Assembly: GCA_022791355.1 (NCBI GenBank)
Contig: JAAVYX010000102.1
Coordinates: 1-12,260, forward strand
Reading direction: 5' to 3'
Source: Clostridiales bacterium
GTDB lineage: Bacteria; Bacillota; Clostridia; Oscillospirales; Acutalibacteraceae
DNA: 12,260 bases
Position numbers and translations under genes: made by a program. Below are positions 7,112 to 12,260 of this stretch, one piece after another. Under the pieces are notes generated by a model. The model was not told the DNA's origin. It was given only the letters and a program-made list of their open reading frames with translations, and ran no database searches. How positions within the stretch are numbered: the first letter of the stretch is position 1; every line of letters starts with the position of its first letter.

Positions 7112-7240
7112 TGGCGTACCTCCTTCGCTTGTCCGATTTCTTCTAGTTTTATATGCGGGAAGGGGAAGAAGTATACGCTTTATATTTTATTTGTTTTGTT
7201 AAGTGCTAGAGGGCGCTTTCCGCCCACCCTGTTCTGCGCT

Positions 7241-7435
7241 TTAGGGTACGTTTTGCTTATCTGTCGGTAGTTTGGATATAACAGGTCGTTCTGGTGGGCT
7301 GATAGCGATATGCTTTTTCAGTATTAAATTTATATATTGAGAGAGCGAACGGTCATTCTCTTCCGCAAGACTTTTTGTGACTTTCAATACATCTATATCC
7401 AGTGTAATACTTATTTTTTGCTTTAAGGGCTTCAT
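7241..7435 (-). CDS. Small ribbon-helix-helix DNA-binding protein
   Basis: A 64-residue protein with the Arc/MetJ-type layout: a short strand KISITL (7-12), helix A (about 13-26) and helix B LSQYINLILKKHI (31-43), then a Pro-rich tail. Such proteins bind DNA as dimers through the strand and are often antitoxins or small repressors. The frame is open 25 codons further upstream, but the MKPLKQK start has AAAAGGAG 7 bases ahead and family-like spacing to the strand, so it is preferred. No toxin gene lies beside it: the upstream neighbour is divergent nadB and the downstream one is the 292-residue protein, whose TTG start is 130 bases on. It may therefore be a stand-alone regulator; its target is unknown. 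Confidence 0.8.
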   Translation of the reverse strand: MKPLKQKISITLDIDVLKVTKSLAEENDRSLSQYINLILKKHIAISPPERPVISKLPTDKQNVP

Positions 7436-7468
7436 GAGTATGCTCCTTTTAAGGGATTCAATAAGCCT

Positions 7469-7477
7469 ATTATAGCA
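7469..7477 (-). promoter_or_regulatory. Extended -10 promoter of the ribbon-helix-helix gene
   Basis: On the minus strand TGCTATAAT, a perfect extended -10 element, lies 34 bases ahead of the ATG. No strong -35 hexamer is seen at the usual distance, as is common for extended -10 promoters. Confidence 0.65.
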
Positions 7478-7686
7478 ACAAAATAAATACTTACAGGCGA
7501 ATGACGGCATTTTGACATTAAAATTGCATCATATTTTATTGTTTTGACTCATTTCCGGCGAATCAGTAAAACGTAAGAAGCCGGCGTGCGGAACAAAATC
7601 GACGGGAGACAATCGGGAAGCAGCCCTGAAAAGCCGGACCGCAGGTCCAAAAATATCCTGCGCCCCTTTTCGACAGAGCGTTTTTG

Positions 7687-7695
7687 TGCTAAAAT
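7687..7695 (+). promoter_or_regulatory. Extended -10 promoter of nadBC
   Basis: TGCTAAAAT matches an extended -10 element. TCGACA at 7670-7675 is 5 of 6 to the -35 consensus but only 14 bases away, too close to count. Transcription would begin near 7702, about 80 bases ahead of the nadB ATG. Confidence 0.5.
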
Positions 7696-7703
7696 AAGAA
7701 AAA

Positions 7704-7722
7704 CCGGCGGGCCTGCCGCCGG
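7704..7722. promoter_or_regulatory. GC-rich hairpin at the start of the nadBC transcript
   Basis: Perfect 7-bp arms CCGGCGG and CCGCCGG around a 5-base loop, at the predicted first bases of the nadBC mRNA. On the minus strand the stem is followed by TTTTTCTTATTTT, so it would also act as a terminator for antisense transcripts coming from nadB towards the RHH gene. Confidence 0.5.
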
Positions 7723-7783
7723 ACAGACTACAAAATCGGGCGGCCTGCCTGCAAGCGGGCCCCTTCTTAAAGGCGTGTAGAAA

Positions 7784-9235
7784 ATGGATAAGCAGTATGA
7801 CGTAATCATCGCAGGCGGCGGCGTGGCGGGACTCTACGCCGCTTTGCATCTGGACGGGCAATGCCGGGTTTTGCTTGCCTGCAAGCGGGAGCTGACCCTT
7901 TGTAACAGTTCTCTGGCCCAGGGCGGCGTGGCCGCTGTTCTGGACACGGTTGGGGACAGCTTTGAAAATCACTTTGAGGATACCATGATCGCCGGCGGGC
8001 GGGCCAACCGGCCCGAGGCCGTCCGGGTTCTGGTGGAGGAAGGGCCGGACGACGTGCGGAAAACCGTCGCTCTGGGGGCCGAGTTCGACCGGGGGCCGGA
8101 CGGGGAACTGCACCAGACCCTGGAGGGGGGGCACGGCCGCCGCCGTATCGTCCATCATAAGGACTCCACCGGCGCCGAAATCATGCGGGCCCTCATGGCC
8201 GCCGTCCGGCAGCGGCCCAATATCGAAATTTCCGAAAACACCCAGATGTGTTTTCTGGACGAAATGGCCGGCGGACTCTGCGCCACCTTCCTGCGGGAGG
8301 AGGTCTACTTCCGGGCCGCCGCGCCCTATATGATTCTGGCCACCGGCGGGATCGGTCGGGTTTATCAGTACACCACCAATTCGGCCATCGCCACCGGGGA
8401 CGGCATCGCCATGGCCCACGACCTGGGAGCCAAGATCAAAAATCTGCATTACGTCCAGTTCCACCCCACGGCCTTTGCGGCCGTACCCGGCCGAGAACGG
8501 TTTCTCATCAGCGAAGCCGTCCGAGGGGAGGGGGCCTGGCTGCTCAACGGCGACGGCCAGCGGTTTATGCACCGGTATGACGAACGGCTGGAGCTGGCTC
8601 CCCGAGACGTGGTGTCCCGCTCCATCATGCTGGAATCCCGCCGGATGGGCAACGAAAATTTTTATCTGGATATCAGCCGCAAGGACCCGGCCTTCATTAA
8701 GGACCGCTTCCCCATGATATACGCAAAGTGTCTGGAGGAGGGGGTGGATATCACCCGGGACCGGATCCCGGTTTTCCCCTGTCAGCACTATCTGATGGGG
8801 GGGATCGACGTGGACCTGTGGGGACGCACCCGTATCGACCGGCTTTACGCGATAGGGGAATGCTCCCACACCGGGGTCCACGGTAAAAACCGTCTGGCTT
8901 CCAATTCTTTGCTGGAGGCCTTGGTCTTTGGCCGCCGGGCGGCGGAGGATATCAACGGCCGGACCGGCCGGGAGACCTTGGGCGGCTGGCCCCTTCCTCA
9001 CGTGCTGGAAGGCGCGCCGCTGCCCGCCGGTACCCGCACGGCCGTGCGGGCTATATTGCAGCGGGCCTACTTTGTCATCCCGGATTACGACGCGGCCGAG
9101 CGGGGCATCGCCCAGGTGGAGAGCTATCGCAAACGGCTGTACCGCAGCAATTTCGCCGTTACCCCGGACTTTGTGGAGGCCAAAAGCCTTTGCCGGATCG
9201 CCGGGATTATTTTGGAGGAGGTCGTGCACAGATGA
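7784..9235 (+). CDS. nadB: L-aspartate oxidase
   Basis: NadB oxidises L-aspartate to iminoaspartate, the first step of de novo NAD synthesis, using FAD in the cytosol. The protein shows the FAD dinucleotide fold IIAGGGVAGLYAA (8-20), the NadB signature SLAQGGVAAV (43-52), HKDSTGAEI (125-133), ATGGIGRVY (186-194), QFHPTA (225-230), SEAVRGEGAWL (243-253), CQHYLMGG (333-340) and GECSHTGVHGKNRLASNSLLEAL (358-380). The HGKNRLASNSLLEAL block separates it from succinate dehydrogenase flavoproteins less sharply, but the whole pattern and the nadC partner settle the call. At 483 residues it is shorter than the E. coli enzyme (about 540) because of a shorter C-terminal helical domain. The AAAGG 10 bases before the ATG is a weak binding site. 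Confidence 0.96.
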   Translation: MDKQYDVIIAGGGVAGLYAALHLDGQCRVLLACKRELTLCNSSLAQGGVAAVLDTVGDSFENHFEDTMIAGGRANRPEAVRVLVEEGPDDVRKTVALGAEFDRGPDGELHQTLEGGHGRRRIVHHKDSTGAEIMRALMAAVRQRPNIEISENTQMCFLDEMAGGLCATFLREEVYFRAAAPYMILATGGIGRVYQYTTNSAIATGDGIAMAHDLGAKIKNLHYVQFHPTAFAAVPGRERFLISEAVRGEGAWLLNGDGQRFMHRYDERLELAPRDVVSRSIMLESRRMGNENFYLDISRKDPAFIKDRFPMIYAKCLEEGVDITRDRIPVFPCQHYLMGGIDVDLWGRTRIDRLYAIGECSHTGVHGKNRLASNSLLEALVFGRRAAEDINGRTGRETLGGWPLPHVLEGAPLPAGTRTAVRAILQRAYFVIPDYDAAERGIAQVESYRKRLYRSNFAVTPDFVEAKSLCRIAGIILEEVVHR

Positions 9236-10065
9236 TGCAGTTTTATATCGACGATTTGATTAAAAACGCCCTTTTAGAGGATGTAAACTACATAGATACC
9301 ACCGCCGACTACCTGCTGGACGAGCAGCGTTCCACCGGCCGGTTTTTAGCTAAGGCCGACGGGGTGCTTTGCGGGCTGGAGGTCGCCCGGCGGGTCTTTA
9401 CTCTGCTGGACCCGGAGGTAACCTTTGTGGGGCGCAAGCAGGACGGGGACAGGCTGCAAAAGGGAGAGGTCTTCGCGACCGTTACGGGCAAAACCGCCGT
9501 CCTTTTAAAGGGAGAGCGGACCGCTTTGAATCTGTTGCAGCATATGTCGGGCATCGCTACGGCCACCGCCCAGGCGGTGGAGCTGGTGAAGGGGACCCGT
9601 GCCATGATTACCGACACCCGCAAGACCCTGCCCGGCCTGCGGCCCCTGCAAAAGTACGCCGTGGTCTGCGGCGGGGGACGAAACCACCGCTTCAATTTGT
9701 CCGACGGAGCCATGCTCAAGGATAACCATATCGACGCCGCCGGCGGTATTGCGCCCGCTGTGGAGAAGCTGCGGGGCAAACTGGGCCATATGGTCAAGCT
9801 GGAGGTGGAGACCCGCAATCTGGAGGAGGTGGCGCAGGCCCTGAAGGCCGGGGCCGACGTAATCATGCTGGACAATATGGACTGCGATACCATGCGCCAG
9901 GCTGTTGAGCTGACCGGCGGCCGGGCGCTGCTGGAGGCCTCCGGCGGCATCACGGCCGGCACCCTGCGGCAGGTGGCCGAGACAGGGGTGGATATCATCT
10001 CCATCGGCGCGCTGACCCATTCGGTCACCGCTTTTGACATTTCTATGAAGATTCAGCCGGAATAG
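9232..10065 (+). CDS. nadC: Nicotinate-nucleotide pyrophosphorylase (quinolinate phosphoribosyltransferase)
   Basis: NadC converts quinolinate and PRPP to nicotinate mononucleotide and CO2. The 277-residue protein is full length. It shows ERTALNLLQHMSGIAT (95-110), TDTRKTLPGLRPLQKYAV (128-144), GGGRNHRFNLSDGAMLKDNH (147-166), EVETR (191-195), IMLDNM (211-216) and LEASGGI (234-240), ending in SIGALTHS (257-264). These include the Arg, Lys and His residues that bind the two substrates. The ATG overlaps the nadB stop as ATGA, so the two genes are translationally coupled; an upstream in-frame ATG at 9190 lies inside nadB and is rejected. The quinolinate synthase gene nadA is not adjacent on either side. 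Confidence 0.98.
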   Translation: MMQFYIDDLIKNALLEDVNYIDTTADYLLDEQRSTGRFLAKADGVLCGLEVARRVFTLLDPEVTFVGRKQDGDRLQKGEVFATVTGKTAVLLKGERTALNLLQHMSGIATATAQAVELVKGTRAMITDTRKTLPGLRPLQKYAVVCGGGRNHRFNLSDGAMLKDNHIDAAGGIAPAVEKLRGKLGHMVKLEVETRNLEEVAQALKAGADVIMLDNMDCDTMRQAVELTGGRALLEASGGITAGTLRQVAETGVDIISIGALTHSVTAFDISMKIQPE

Positions 10066-10571
10066 GCCGGACTGTTTGATATGGGTAGGAGTAATCCGCC
10101 CGGTTCCAGGGGGACGGCAGGCGCAGCGACCGGCTTTGGCGGTCTATACAGGCGTCTAAAAGAGGAACTAACGGTAAGCTTGTATTTGTAGACGGCTCTC
10201 GGTTTGGTTTGCGTCTGGGTTCTTCGGCGCTATGGAATGGATATATCCTTGGGAGATCGAGAGCAAAGAGTTATTTTGCAAAAAAATTGTATAAAGAGCT
10301 TTTATCCGTCTTTTCCAAAGGGCGGCGGGACCAGGAGGCAGAGTCGCCGTCGCAGTCCGCGGGAAGATAGAAAGGTTTGGGTATGGGAACCTGCGTTATG
10401 TATATTTCTTTTATTTATGGGCTTTTTGCGGGAAGTCCAAGCGATCGGCTCTTGGCTGTTTACGGCTTCCCGCAAGGGACGCCCTGCAAAACAAGGCGCA
10501 GAAGTCCCTCCTTAAAAATTATGCAAAACGTATGCGCTAGACCTTTTCACTGCTGGATTTGGACAGTTTAA
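10066..10571. other. Non-coding stretch after nadC with nested hairpins
   Basis: About 500 bases without a convincing gene. The 103-codon frame (10204-10515) and a 64-codon frame inside it are rich in Arg/Lys/Pro or Cys and lack a good binding site, so I do not call them. Structure is visible at 10428-10473: an outer stem GCGGGAAG/CTTCCCGC encloses CCAAG/CTTGG. The right outer arm can alternatively fold into the GCAA-loop hairpin that is part of the 18-base repeat at 10465-10482. AT-rich bases near 10275-10300 include TTGTATAAA, a possible -10. Confidence 0.45.
10465..10482. repeat. 18-base repeat, copy 2 (inverted)
   Basis: GCTTCCCGCAAGGGACGC is the exact reverse complement of 5410-5427. 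It overlaps the right arm of the larger hairpin at 10428-10473. Confidence 0.6.
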
Positions 10572-10607
10572 AAAGGAGCGTCATCATATCAACGATGACG
10601 CTCCTTT
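10572..10607. terminator. Strong bidirectional terminator
   Basis: Perfect 14-bp stem, arms AAAGGAGCGTCATC (10572-10585) and GATGACGCTCCTTT (10594-10607), 8-base loop. The plus side ends in TTTACAATTT and the minus side in TTTTTAAA. It separates the nadBC region from the next gene. It would end any transcript running through the 500 bases after nadC. Confidence 0.8.
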
Positions 10608-10654
10608 ACAATTTGCCCTAAAATATTCGGAATGCGGGTCGGTATTTTTTCCGG

Positions 10655-10687
10655 CGTTGGTGCAACACTATGGGAAAGAAACCAACG
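10655..10687 (+). promoter_or_regulatory. Leader hairpin of the small acidic-protein gene
   Basis: Perfect 7-bp inverted repeat CGTTGGT (10655-10661) and ACCAACG (10681-10687) with a 19-base loop, ending one base before the ribosome binding site. It could be an mRNA hairpin or a protein-binding site. Confidence 0.45.
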
Positions 10688-10688
10688 T

Positions 10689-10711
10689 AAAGGAGGCTTC
10701 CTCCATGGAGG
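10689..10711 (+). promoter_or_regulatory. Self-complementary ribosome binding site
   Basis: The strong site AAAGGAGG (10689-10696) is followed after CTT by CCTCC (10700-10704), its exact complement, directly before the ATG. A second GGAGG (10707-10711) overlaps the start codon, so CCTCC faces a complement on both sides. Folding of the first pair would hide the ribosome binding site; whether this happens in the cell is inference. Confidence 0.55.
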
Positions 10712-10932
10712 ATACAAAAAAGAACCAGTTTTCTGCGCAGGCCCGGGCCCGCACGGCCAAAGAGGTGCGGGCCGAGGATGTGTTGGATATCGAGTCCACC
10801 GTTTCGTCTACCGAGTGCACCGGCCTGATGCCCACTCCGCCCATCAACGACGCGGAGGCCGAGTCCTATACCCAGCTCTACAATATCCCGCAGACCAAGG
10901 AAAAGGTCGACAACGGCCTCCAGCACGATTAA
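10705..10932 (+). CDS. Small acidic protein of unknown function
   Basis: A 75-residue protein with a very strong ribosome binding site 8 bases ahead of its ATG. An in-frame ATG 48 bases upstream has no comparable site. The N-terminal third is basic and polar (KKNQFSAQARARTAKEVRAE). The rest is acidic and holds a distinctive stretch, VSSTECTGLMPTPP, then EAESYTQLYNIPQ. There is no membrane helix or signal peptide; one Cys is present. I recall similar small proteins in Oscillospiraceae as uncharacterised, but cannot check. It stands alone between two strong terminators, so it is its own transcription unit. Its role is unknown. Confidence 0.75.
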   Translation: MEDTKKNQFSAQARARTAKEVRAEDVLDIESTVSSTECTGLMPTPPINDAEAESYTQLYNIPQTKEKVDNGLQHD

Positions 10933-10953
10933 GCCGTTCCGGAGAATAGGAAA

Positions 10954-10990
10954 CAGCCCGTACGCCCACATGATCGGGGCGTACGGGCTG
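10954..10990. terminator. Shared terminator between convergent genes
   Basis: Perfect 14-bp stem, arms CAGCCCGTACGCCC (10954-10967) and GGGCGTACGGGCTG (10977-10990), 9-base loop. It lies 21 bases after the small-protein stop (plus) and 33 bases after the hydrolase stop (minus). The minus side is followed by TTTCCTATT, the plus side by CCGCTTTG, so it is stronger for the hydrolase. Confidence 0.75.
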
Positions 10991-11023
10991 CCGCTTTGTA
11001 TGGGAACGAAATAGCAGGGAGGC

Positions 11024-11902
11024 TCAGTCCCTTCTGTCCCTTCGGATAAAGGGCTCCCGAATCTCCTCGTCTATCAAGGCGTGGTAGAGCGAGGGCCTGC
11101 GGTAGGCGTTGCCATGCACCTCGGTCCGGCGGTAGGCCCGCATCTCGTCGATGGGGAAGGAGGCCATATAAACGCCCTCGTTTTCGCCGGCCTCTATCAG
11201 CAGCGTATCTCTGGACCCGGGTTGGTTTTCCCGATAGGCAATACCGTCGAAGGCCGACGAGTGACCGTTGCAGTCGGGCTGGGGATAGGCGTAGTTGGCC
11301 GTCGCGATACCCAGCATGTTTTCAAACGCCCGCGCTCTAAGCTGGGATAAACGGTTGATCTCCATCGGGCAGGCGTTGGGAACCAGTATGATTTCGGCGC
11401 CTTTTAGCATAAGCAGTCTGGCGCTTTCGGGAAACTCCCGGTCGTAGCAGATCATGGCGCCGATTTTGACCGGTCCGGCCGCAGTGTCAAGGTCGGTCAC
11501 CGCAAAACCGTCGCCCGGCGTCAGATGCTTTTCATCGCCGAAATCGCAGGTATGTACTTTGGCGTAATGCAGCCGTTTTTTCCCGTGACGGTCGAATAGG
11601 ACGACCGTATTCCGCGGCAGGGGATCATAGGCCTCCAGAAAGGTGACGGCGATAGCCATACGAAGCTCCCGGGCCAAATCCCCGTAGGCCTTGACAAAGG
11701 CGCCGTCTGCCGGGATCGCCCGGCTTTCGATATATGCGGGGTCGTCCGTTAGGTCATAGCCGCAGTTCCACATTTCCGGGAATAAGGCGATATCCGCGCC
11801 TAGGGCCTTGGCCCTGCGGCAGTATGCCAAGCCCTTTTGCAGATTTTCTTGCTGCGTATGGGCGGAGAGCATTTGTAACAGCGCGATATGTATCATTTTC
11901 AT
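11024..11902 (-). CDS. Carbon-nitrogen hydrolase (nitrilase superfamily)
   Basis: Nitrilase-superfamily enzymes hydrolyse amide or nitrile C-N bonds with a Glu-Lys-Cys triad. All three are present: Glu43 in LFPEMWNCGY, Lys115 in HYAKVHTCDF, and Cys152 in MICYDREFPES. A second conserved Glu lies in GDEKHLTPG. The 292-residue length is typical. The sequence around the catalytic Cys and Lys is of the amidase rather than true nitrilase kind, near N-carbamoylputrescine amidase or omega-amidase relatives. The exact substrate cannot be told, and no biosynthetic partner lies beside the gene. The first ATG is preceded by GAAAGGAA about 7 bases away; a second ATG two codons later is less well spaced. 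No signal peptide, so it is cytosolic. Confidence 0.93.
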   Translation of the reverse strand: MKMIHIALLQMLSAHTQQENLQKGLAYCRRAKALGADIALFPEMWNCGYDLTDDPAYIESRAIPADGAFVKAYGDLARELRMAIAVTFLEAYDPLPRNTVVLFDRHGKKRLHYAKVHTCDFGDEKHLTPGDGFAVTDLDTAAGPVKIGAMICYDREFPESARLLMLKGAEIILVPNACPMEINRLSQLRARAFENMLGIATANYAYPQPDCNGHSSAFDGIAYRENQPGSRDTLLIEAGENEGVYMASFPIDEMRAYRRTEVHGNAYRRPSLYHALIDEEIREPFIRRDRRD

Positions 11903-12023
11903 CTACGATTCCTTTCAAGCGGGGTATGCCGACGTAAGACGCCGATAGCCGGGCGCGCTGCGTTCGGCTGATTGGATTTAGAAGCGTCTTTTTCAACAAT
12001 TTGCGCCTTCTTCACTGCGCGCC

Positions 12024-12260
12024 TTACGCCGCGCTTGTTTTTTTCTCCTGTTTCCACTTTTTCATTTCTGTAATCGTATTGCCGTTTTGGTCGGTCACCC
12101 GCATCAGCTTCCCCCAGGGATCGTACAGGTACTTGACCACCAGCGCCCCAGACGTATTGTACAGCCCCAGCACGTCCCCGAACTGGTTGACCTTGTACAG
12201 ATAGGTTGCCCCTATACCCGAATTGCCGGACAGAGAAACAATCTGTATAATGGAAAGGAA
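12024..12260 (-). CDS. C-terminal end of an RHS/YD-repeat protein (partial)
   Basis: The minus-strand frame is open from the window edge to a TAA at 12024-12026, giving the last 78 residues. It contains VNQFGDVLGLYNTSGALVVKY followed by LYDPWGKLMRVTDQNGNTI, the repeat type of RHS/YD-repeat proteins, which are large secreted or surface proteins often carrying a toxin at the end. Here the repeat is followed only by a Lys-rich tail (EMKKWKQEKKTSAA) and the stop. The usual conserved closing segment (RYYDPEIGRF-like) and any toxin domain are absent. It may be a truncated gene, a cut-off cassette, or a natural short ending; the 5' part lies outside the window. Confidence 0.75.
   Translation of the reverse strand, partial: FLSIIQIVSLSGNSGIGATYLYKVNQFGDVLGLYNTSGALVVKYLYDPWGKLMRVTDQNGNTITEMKKWKQEKKTSAA

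Larger units (their letters stand above)
7436..7783. other. Divergent intergenic region between the RHH gene and nadB
   Basis: This 348-base region holds both outward promoters (see separate entries). A perfect TTGACA also lies on the plus strand at 7512-7517, with only a weak TTTATT 17 bases further on. Hairpins in the nadB leader include GGACC/GGTCC (7636-7648), CCGGCGG/CCGCCGG (7704-7722) and GGCCTGC/GCGGGCC (7742-7761, one G-U pair). I did not find an operator I could assign to the NAD regulator NiaR. A minus-strand frame that covers this region runs on antisense to nadB and is not a gene. Confidence 0.5.

Noticed and set aside
6503..7270. 255-codon plus-strand frame opposite the 292-residue gene
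   Set aside because: The minus-strand frame has an ideal ribosome binding site and coherent protein pattern; this one has neither and runs into an AT-rich promoter region.
7529..9229. 566-codon minus-strand reading frame opposite nadB
   Set aside because: It is entirely antisense to a clear nadB and exists because GC-rich coding DNA leaves the opposite frame free of stops. Its product shows no family features.
9309..10040. 243-codon minus-strand frame opposite nadC
   Set aside because: Antisense to an unmistakable nadC; composition is Ser/Arg/Ala-rich without domain pattern.
10204..10515. 103-codon plus-strand frame after nadC
   Set aside because: Starts without a clear ribosome binding site and its product is low-complexity Arg/Lys/Pro-rich; overlaps the structured repeat region.
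1..12260. CRISPR array, tRNA or rRNA genes
   Set aside because: No regularly spaced repeats were seen, and no T-arm-like GGTTCGA with a matching cloverleaf was found in the intergenic regions.

Overview
The window looks like chromosomal DNA from an anaerobic, moderately GC-rich member of the Clostridia, most likely the Oscillospiraceae/Ruminococcaceae group. The reasons are Firmicutes-type ribosome binding sites (AGGAGG, AAGGAAG), GC-rich codon choice (CTG, GCC, GGC) beside AT-rich promoters, a dihydroxy-acid dehydratase of the oxygen-sensitive type, and several small proteins of clostridial character. This placement is inferred from the sequence; no search was run.

Layout: 1-394 holds no clear gene but has strong hairpins, including the probable ilvD terminator. 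ilvD (395-2050, minus) is followed by a minus-strand gene for a single-pass membrane protein of unknown function (2444-3079). A 677-base non-coding stretch (3080-3756) full of inverted repeats comes next. lysS (3757-5268) and greA (5502-5975), both minus, are separated by a greA terminator; greA has an ideal sigma-A promoter. An unrecognised 292-residue protein with a TTG start (6233-7111) and a 64-residue ribbon-helix-helix protein (7241-7435) are also on the minus strand. Divergent from these is a two-gene plus-strand operon, nadB-nadC (7784-10065), with an ATGA start/stop overlap. After a 500-base structured non-coding stretch and a strong terminator comes a small acidic protein on the plus strand (10705-10932). 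It converges, across a 14-bp-stem terminator, on a minus-strand carbon-nitrogen hydrolase (11024-11902). The right edge contains the C-terminal end of an RHS/YD-repeat protein (12024 to beyond 12260, minus).

How the genes work together: most are housekeeping. IlvD serves branched-chain amino acid synthesis, LysS charges tRNA-Lys, GreA rescues backtracked RNA polymerase, and NadB/NadC are steps one and three of de novo NAD synthesis (the intermediate NadA step is not encoded here). I see no defence system, CRISPR array, tRNA/rRNA gene or complete mobile element. The least explained parts are the 292-residue protein, the small acidic protein whose ribosome binding site is self-complementary to the bases before its start codon, the structured intergenic stretches, and the RHS fragment.
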